Assembly (NCBI GenBank): GCA_013289695.1
Contig: JABCZK010000022.1
Location: 1-64,000 of the forward strand
Origin: Acidobacteriota bacterium
GTDB taxonomy: Bacteria > Acidobacteriota > Terriglobia > Acidiferrales > UBA7541
Direction: 5' to 3'
Length of the DNA: 64,000 nt
Shown: positions 59,581 through 64,000 of the stretch, in pieces
Position numbering within the stretch: the stretch's first letter is position 1
How the letters are laid out: each line of letters starts with the position of its first letter
Notes under the pieces: model-generated
Databases searched by the model: none
The model's input: only the letters and a program-made list of their open reading frames with translations
Told to the model about the DNA's origin: nothing
Made by a program: the position numbers and the translations under genes

Positions 59581-59879
59581 AACTCATCTAGCCCTGTTGA
59601 CATCGCAAGTCTTTGGCAGAAGCGAAATTGTTGTGCGGGGTTTGCCGCAGCGAAGAAAAGCTGTGTCGCACCTTCGGCGCTCGGATCGTCTTGATTTGGC
59701 TTACCAGGCCTCCCGGCGTGGGCTAACTTGTGCCGCGCCTACGGCGCTCGTGCGGCGGCCTTGATCAGAAAAGAGCCGGCGGGACGCCGGCGCTACGAAA
59801 ACCGAGCGGTTGCGGAAGATGTCAGCGAGCCGGACGACTTTCCGTTACGCCGGCTATGGTTGCGGCAGGCGCTGCGCTA
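59581..59879. other. repeat-rich intergenic region, no gene
   Basis: Two related units, one near 59663-59698 (TGTCGCACCTTCGGCGCTC) and one near 59729-59765 (TGCCGCGCCTACGGCGCTC), each ending in CTTGAT, look like tandem diverged repeats. The inverted REP-like copy at 59769-59799 follows. Open frames here are arginine-rich and not convincing. Confidence 0.5.
59769..59799 (-). repeat. REP-like dispersed element, copy 3 (inverted)
   Basis: Read on the minus strand it is GTAGCGCCGGCGTCCCGCC followed by GGCTCTTTT, matching 33682-33715 and 45012-45063. Confidence 0.6.
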
Positions 59880-60389
59880 TTATTTGGGCGCAGCGTCTTT
59901 GTTGGGCGCGGGCGAGGCGGATTCGGCCGGCGAATCGACCAGCGGCTGCGAAAATGTGCGGATGTAATCCACGAGTTGCCAGCGCTCTTCTTCGCTCAGT
60001 TTGCCTTTGAACGCCGGCATGGGGCGATGCCCTTCTGAAATTTTCCAGAAAAGTTCGCCGTCGGCCATCTGGCTCATGGCGTGCGCGTCGGTGAAATTGG
60101 AAGGCGCGACCGAGAGTTTCTCGGCGCGCTCTCCTTTGCCGTTGCCATCTTCGCCGTGGCAATTCTGGCAGCGGTCCGTGTAGGTGCTCATGCCCAAGCC
60201 AATGACTTTCGGCGTGGGAGGATACGGATTCCGCATTTGCCTGGCCGTTTCCGGCGCGGTCCAGTCGCTGAACGAATAAACGATCACGCTCCCAGCAACC
60301 GCGACGATCACAAATACCACGAAGATTCCCAGCAGGTTTGGTTTAAATCCTGAGTTGGGCTTGCGGTCAGCGAGTTTGTCGGACGCCAT
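59880..60389 (-). CDS. membrane-anchored mono-haem cytochrome c
   Basis: A 169-residue protein. N-terminal cytoplasmic stretch, one TM (LLGIFVVFVIVAVAGSVIVYSF, about 17-38), then a cytochrome c domain with CQNCH (about 75-79) and Met ligand probably in HRPMPAFKGKLSEEERWQLVDYIRTFS. Pro/Ala-rich tail. It carries electrons at the outer face of the inner membrane. ATG 60389 is chosen; the frame is open to 60440. Third gene after the NRAMP-like and 90-residue membrane protein genes. Confidence 0.85.
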   Translation of the reverse strand: MASDKLADRKPNSGFKPNLLGIFVVFVIVAVAGSVIVYSFSDWTAPETARQMRNPYPPTPKVIGLGMSTYTDRCQNCHGEDGNGKGERAEKLSVAPSNFTDAHAMSQMADGELFWKISEGHRPMPAFKGKLSEEERWQLVDYIRTFSQPLVDSPAESASPAPNKDAAPK

Positions 60390-60484
60390 GATTCGCGGTT
60401 TTGCCTGTGGAACTTTTCCGCTCCAGGAAAATCTTCGCATTCCGCTGCGGGAATTTCAACTGGCGGACCGCCCGGGCGGCTGGA

Positions 60485-60757
60485 CTAGTGCGCGGCGTGG
60501 AAGGCTTGGTACACCGAGATCAGCACAATAACCACCATGGCCACAACATAAACGCGCAGACCCCACAACAGGGCCTTCGTTGCAATTGAAAGATTTTTCC
60601 GGCCGAAATGAGTGCGGCGCTTGGCGGCAACCACCTGGTCTGCTTCGAGCAAGGACAGAACGGCGCGAGGATCCTGCAAGCTGAGCTGCTCAGGCTTAAG
60701 GTCAACCGGAGCGAGCGCGCTTTGATTTTCAGGGACATCCGCGTAGTGTGAATCCAA
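60485..60757 (-). CDS. 90-residue single-TM protein
   Basis: Polar N-terminus (DVPENQSALAPVDLKPEQLSLQDPRAVLSLLEADQVVAAKRR) and one C-terminal TM (ALLWGLRVYVVAMVVIVLISVYQAF). No family recognised. The TTG start at 60757 is supported by a strong SD. It lies between the NRAMP-like and cytochrome c genes on the same strand and may belong with either. Confidence 0.62.
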   Translation of the reverse strand: MDSHYADVPENQSALAPVDLKPEQLSLQDPRAVLSLLEADQVVAAKRRTHFGRKNLSIATKALLWGLRVYVVAMVVIVLISVYQAFHAAH

Positions 60758-60762
60758 TTTCG

Positions 60763-60770
60763 TTCCTCCC
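60763..60770 (-). promoter_or_regulatory. strong ribosome binding site for a TTG start
   Basis: GGGAGGAA on the minus strand, 5 nt before TTG 60757; it is the main reason to call the 90-residue gene. Confidence 0.65.
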
Positions 60771-60815
60771 TAGAGCGAAGTCACTTTGTGCGAACCGTTC
60801 CACGGCGAAAAACTT

Positions 60816-62246
60816 TTAACCGCCCAGCCATTTCGGGAACACGGTGGCGAGGCCGAAGCCTAGCCCGGCAATAATCAGAAGAACAGTAACGGTGACACCC
60901 GCGACGTTGGCCCAGAAACCATTTACGTGCTCGCCCATTACTTCCGGATCGTTCACCAGCAGCAGCAGAAAAGCCAACGCCGGAGGCATGGCCAGGACCG
61001 CGATCACGTTGACCGTCAAGACCACGAATTCGAGCGGAAAGCGAGGGATGAGCACGAGAGCCGCCGCCGCACACGCCGAGCCGAACAGGGTCAGATAAAA
61101 GGGCGACGCTTCGCGCAGCGGCCGGTTCAAGCTGTGGCCGGTTTGCATGACTTCACCGAAGGCGTAGGCCGACGAGGTGGAGATGGCGATCGCGGCGACG
61201 ATGCCGGCTTCGAAAATTCCCAGAGCGAAAAGCGCGGCGCCGGCGTGGCCGATTAATGGCTCGAGCGCTTCCGCGAATTGCGCCGCTTGAAAATCCGCGG
61301 CATTGATGCCGTGATGAAACAGCGGCACCGTGGCGAGAATCGCGGCGATCGCGAAAACGGAAGCGAGCAGCGCGCCGAGCAGAGTATCGAAACGTCCGGC
61401 GTTGATGTCGCGCGGTTGCATGCCTTTATCCACTACCGCGCTCTGTTGAAAGAAAAGCATCCACGGGGTGACGGTGGCGCCGATGGTCGCCAGAATCAGC
61501 AGAAGAATTTCGTAGCGGCTGCCGCCGGGGAACGGCATCCAAGTGAGCATGGCATGGCCCACGGCGTGCCAATCGGGGCGCGCTAGAATCGCCGCGGGAA
61601 TAAACAGGCCGTTGAAGATCGCTAGGCTGAGTGTAATTCGCTCCCAGGTCCAATAGCGGCCGGTGGTGATGGCCGCGACGACGATCACGAGCGCGCCGCC
61701 CACAGCGATCGAGGGGCGAACGCCGAAGAAGCCCAAGCCCGCGCGCACACCGATAAACTCCGTAACCAGGGTGAGAAAGTTTCCGAAAATCAAATCGCCC
61801 ATAGCGAAGAAGCCCCAGAATGTTCCGAAGCGATCGAAGATGAGTTCGGCATGGCCGCGATGCGTGACGGCGCCGAGGCGCACCGTCATTTCCTGAACGA
61901 TGAATCCCATAATAAAAGTGAGCACGACGAACGGAATGAAAAAACCAACACCGTAGCGCGAGCCGTCCGCGGAGTAGGACAACATGCTGGGGGCATCATT
62001 TTCGCCCAGGAAGACGAGAACCCCCGGGCCGACCAGAAGCCACAGCAGGCGGATGCCGCCGAACTTCTTGGAACGCCCCGTCCATCGCGCGCGTGCTACT
62101 TCCCAGCGGTCGCGAGCACGATCCACGTCCTCGTGAGTCACCAGTCCGATAAGCTCCGGCGCTGCGGCGGACGCTACGGCGGATTCGGTGGTCGGGTGGG
62201 CCGTTTGACCAGCGAGGAGGCTGGGATTTTTGTCGGGAGCGTCCAT
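60816..62246 (-). CDS. NRAMP-superfamily transporter with altered metal motifs
   Basis: A 476-residue protein with about eleven TMs. The TM1 region is GPGVLVFLGENDAPSMLSYSADG, where classical NRAMP has DPGN; the TM6 region is GATVTPWMLFFQQSA, where classical NRAMP has MPH. The N-terminus (about 1-65) is cytoplasmic and charged (VTHEDVDRARDRWEVARARWTGRSKK). The missing Asn and Met-His ligands make Mn/Fe specificity doubtful; NRAMP-related magnesium transporters also depart from these motifs. Promoter at 62274-62302; followed by a 90-residue membrane protein and cytochrome c. Confidence 0.85.
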   Translation of the reverse strand: MDAPDKNPSLLAGQTAHPTTESAVASAAAPELIGLVTHEDVDRARDRWEVARARWTGRSKKFGGIRLLWLLVGPGVLVFLGENDAPSMLSYSADGSRYGVGFFIPFVVLTFIMGFIVQEMTVRLGAVTHRGHAELIFDRFGTFWGFFAMGDLIFGNFLTLVTEFIGVRAGLGFFGVRPSIAVGGALVIVVAAITTGRYWTWERITLSLAIFNGLFIPAAILARPDWHAVGHAMLTWMPFPGGSRYEILLLILATIGATVTPWMLFFQQSAVVDKGMQPRDINAGRFDTLLGALLASVFAIAAILATVPLFHHGINAADFQAAQFAEALEPLIGHAGAALFALGIFEAGIVAAIAISTSSAYAFGEVMQTGHSLNRPLREASPFYLTLFGSACAAAALVLIPRFPLEFVVLTVNVIAVLAMPPALAFLLLLVNDPEVMGEHVNGFWANVAGVTVTVLLIIAGLGFGLATVFPKWLGG

Positions 62247-62273
62247 GGGTTAACCTAGCTAAACTCTGGGTAT

Positions 62274-62302
62274 AAACTACGCTTAACCATCGCCAAGGTC
62301 AA
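62274..62302 (-). promoter_or_regulatory. sigma-70-type promoter of the NRAMP-like gene
   Basis: On the minus strand TTGACC (62302-62297), 17-bp spacer, TAGTTT (62279-62274). GGTTAACC (62258-62265) close to the start codon is palindromic and could be a repressor site. Confidence 0.5.
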
Positions 62303-62354
62303 TCCCGATGGCACCATGCGTGAGTAAAAACTAATCCAGGGCGATTCCCTGCTC

Positions 62355-62363
62355 TGCTATAGT
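62355..62363 (+). promoter_or_regulatory. extended -10 promoter of the DUF3467 gene
   Basis: TGC-TATAGT (62355-62363); start near 62370; leader of about 23 nt with GGAGGAG. Confidence 0.45.
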
Positions 62364-62392
62364 GAGCGGGAAATCCTTGGAGGAGCGCGCCA

Positions 62393-62704
62393 ATGAGCGA
62401 GCCGGCAAACCAGCAGCAGAAGCAGCAAGTGCAGATCAAGGCGGACGAAAAGGAATTACTGGGGCAGTATTCCAATCTAGCGGTGATCCATCACAACGGC
62501 GAAGAGTTTACGCTCAACTTCATATACTTATTTCCGAGCGTGCCTCAGGGTAAGCTGATTGCCAGCGTAATATTAAGCCCGGCGCATGCCAAGAGGCTAT
62601 TGCAGGCGCTGAAGGAAAATGTGGCGCGGTTCGAATCTCAGTTCGGCACCTTGCCGGAAGGATCCGGACCGGCACCGGATACGAATTTCGGATTTGTGCA
62701 GTAG
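62393..62704 (+). CDS. DUF3467 family small protein
   Basis: A 103-residue protein. Core YSNLAVIHHNGEEFTLNFIYLFP, GKLIASVILSPAHAKRLLQALKENVARFESQFG, which is DUF3467; function unknown, intracellular. GGAGGAG (62379-62385) lies 7 nt before ATG 62393. Confidence 0.88.
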   Translation: MSEPANQQQKQQVQIKADEKELLGQYSNLAVIHHNGEEFTLNFIYLFPSVPQGKLIASVILSPAHAKRLLQALKENVARFESQFGTLPEGSGPAPDTNFGFVQ

Positions 62705-63032
62705 CTCGCGGGCGGGATGCTCGGTTATAAGTCGATTGCGAACCTTCCGAGGCGTGGCTTCAGGGGCTGCAGTCCCGCATCTTTGCCGACCTTGACGGCG
62801 GGTCTGAAGACCGGCCCTTCCGAGTTAGGCGTCCGCCGGACGGATTCCAGGCTATACCTCAAAAAAGCCAGATCCCTCTCTGCGTCCCGCGCCCGCCAAA
62901 CTGCGACGGGAAAGAAAATGCGCGGGACTTCATTCGGGATGACACGGCGCGCTGTGTTGCAGCGAACGGCGAAACTCCGGCCCTCGCCCAAAGCGATCGA
63001 TGCGATGAGTTTTTGCGGCACGACGGGTTTGG
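62705..63032. other. intergenic region, no gene called
   Basis: The left part (near 62750-62790) has a degenerate GGCTTCAGGGGCTGCAG module of the palindrome family. 62868-62960 resembles dispersed non-coding repeats (GATCCCTCTCTGCG, GGGACTTCATTCGGGATGAC). A 98-residue leftward frame (62725-63021) is not called. Confidence 0.45.
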
Positions 63033-63374
63033 TCAGTTTGCGGGGGACTCAGCGACGACCCAATTTCCGCTGGGCTCGACGAATTCCAGACCCACGGCGA
63101 AACCTGATTGCGGAGTGCTCTGGCAGTAGGCGACGCGGGCGATGGCGCGGAAGGCGCCCGTTAGAGTCGAGATCGTCAGCCGATCACCTGTGTTCCAGCG
63201 GCGCATGCTCAAGACGCGAGCGCCGCGCGGGCTTACGTTCTCAGTAAATGTAGTTTCCGTACCGGGCAAAGCGGGATGACCGGTGATGTGCACGCCGACT
63301 TCCATCGGAATGCGCGTCTCGCGACGCGGTTCTACGGAAGTTTTTGGGACCCCCATCCCAAAGCGAATCTTCAA
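63033..63374 (-). CDS. PilZ domain protein (c-di-GMP receptor)
   Basis: A 113-residue single PilZ domain. c-di-GMP motifs are RRETR (R-x3-R, about 17-21) and NVSPRG (N-x-S-x2-G, about 46-51), both intact. The body is PMEVGVHITG, GARVLSMRRWNTGDRLTIST and VAYCQSTPQSGFAVGLEF. It starts 13 nt after the GGDEF gene stop, so it is probably the receptor coupled to that cyclase. TTG 63374 with AGGGGGA upstream is preferred to ATG 63356. Confidence 0.87.
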   Translation of the reverse strand: MKIRFGMGVPKTSVEPRRETRIPMEVGVHITGHPALPGTETTFTENVSPRGARVLSMRRWNTGDRLTISTLTGAFRAIARVAYCQSTPQSGFAVGLEFVEPSGNWVVAESPAN

Positions 63375-63387
63375 TGGTCCCCCTTTT

Positions 63388-64000
63388 CTATAGGCAGGCC
63401 GCTACCTGCCCAAAGCGAAATTTTTTCTGGCCCTTGCCCTTCATGCGGTACAGCGCGCGATCGGCGGCTCCCAGGAGTTTTTCGATCGTGGTGCCATCGT
63501 CCGGATACACGGCGACGCCGACGCTGACGGTGATGGGAGGCTGCTGGCCATCATTTTTCAATTGTTCGCAGATGCGCGTGGCTGCTTGCGCAGCGTCTGC
63601 TTCACTGGATTCTGGGAGAATGAGGGCAAATTCATCGCCGCCGTAACGTGCCGGAGTATCAATCGCGCGGCTGCCATCCGCCAGGGCGGTGCCGAGCCGT
63701 TTGATGGCACGGCTGCCGGTGAGATGGCCGAACCTGTCGTTGATTTTCTTCAGCTCGTCCAGATCAAAAAGCAAGACGGCGAAACCGCGGTTGGTCCGGC
63801 GCGAGCGTTGGATTTCAGTTTCCAGCACTTCGACCAGGCGACGATGATTCGCAAGGCCGGTGAGCGGATCGGAAGCAGCCAACTGACTGACCTGGTCGAA
63901 AAGTTGGGCATTATCGAGCAGCGTGCCGCCGAGGACGATGACGTAACTCATAACCATCATGAAATGTGCGAGCGTGTACGGAGCGTCGAGATGATGCTGT
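63388..64000 (-). CDS. membrane diguanylate cyclase (GGDEF), 5' end outside the window
   Basis: At least 203 residues; the frame is open to the right edge. A hydrophobic segment (YTLAHFMMVMSYVIVLGGTLL) is followed by a linker (DNAQLFDQVSQLAAS) and the GGDEF domain with DPLTGLANHRRL, FAVLLFDLDELKKINDRFGH, RYGGDEFALIL and an inhibitory-site-like RAID five residues before GGDEF. Predicted to make c-di-GMP with product feedback. The missing N-terminus probably carries a membrane sensor. Followed by a PilZ gene. Confidence 0.9.
   Translation of the reverse strand, partial: QHHLDAPYTLAHFMMVMSYVIVLGGTLLDNAQLFDQVSQLAASDPLTGLANHRRLVEVLETEIQRSRRTNRGFAVLLFDLDELKKINDRFGHLTGSRAIKRLGTALADGSRAIDTPARYGGDEFALILPESSEADAAQAATRICEQLKNDGQQPPITVSVGVAVYPDDGTTIEKLLGAADRALYRMKGKGQKKFRFGQVAACL

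Noticed and set aside
62725..63021. 98-residue leftward frame with MPQKLIASIALGEG
   Set aside because: No ribosome site or domain; the middle looks like translation of a dispersed non-coding repeat.

Overview
The window looks like chromosomal DNA of a GC-rich soil-type Acidobacteriota bacterium. This rests on gene content, not on a marker gene: an Oar-like TonB receptor with an N-terminal carboxypeptidase-regulatory domain, a CRTAC1 (FG-GAP plus ASPIC/UnbV) protein, a BNR/VPS10-type exported propeller, exported S9 and DUF885 peptidases, a tiny exported protein ending in HSHPD, and frequent TTG starts. I see no rRNA, tRNA, CRISPR array, insertion sequence or phage gene. Coding density is high and both strands are used in blocks.

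Layout. 1-4.2 kb: end of an unknown gene, a SYLF protein overlapping an LssY_C protein, and an ExeA-like ATPase. 4.3-14.3 kb: exported proteins (S9 peptidase, BNR propeller, OmpA-type barrel with PKD-like repeats, a TrbI-like small protein, and a propeller-like gene with an apparent frameshift at its 3' end). 14.5-28.9 kb is signalling-rich: sigma-54 activator plus kinase, a CHASE4 hybrid kinase, and an NtrX/NtrY-like pair, mixed with a lipoprotein, ThiO, a second TrbI-like protein, a polysaccharide deacetylase and a repeat mosaic at 23.6-23.85 kb. 29.3-38.1 kb: a shortened family-5 solute-binding protein, an SPFH protein with a 66-residue membrane partner, a site-2 protease with CBS domains, a Tat-exported Rieske protein and CRTAC1. 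38.5-44.1 kb: an operon of exported nucleoside hydrolase, TonB receptor and Tat-exported queuosine-salvage (Qng1/DUF2419) homologue. 44.2-51.1 kb: a methyltransferase, small exported proteins, a cupin-DoxX-AhpD-like operon facing a MocR regulator, and DUF885. 51.2-56.3 kb: a TPR protein, then nucleoside hydrolase, PfkB kinase and GRP/ureide-permease-like transporter. 56.3-64 kb: amidase, two small unknown genes, peroxiredoxin, NRAMP-like transporter with a small membrane protein and cytochrome c, DUF3467, and a PilZ gene directly behind a GGDEF cyclase cut by the window edge.

The most interesting signal is the nucleoside theme. Two separated clusters each contain an exported nucleoside hydrolase. 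One adds an outer-membrane receptor and an exported, motif-divergent member of a normally cytosolic queuosine nucleosidase family. The other adds a sugar kinase and a DMT-type importer. Together they could scavenge (possibly modified) nucleosides outside the inner membrane and use the released base and ribose. This is inference from context.

A second signal is transcriptional. Many genes lacking a Shine-Dalgarno sequence have an extended -10 (TGN-TANNNT) ending only 6-15 nt before the start codon, which suggests leaderless or nearly leaderless mRNAs. Other genes have good SD sites and -35/-10 promoters further upstream. Start codons below were chosen with this in mind.
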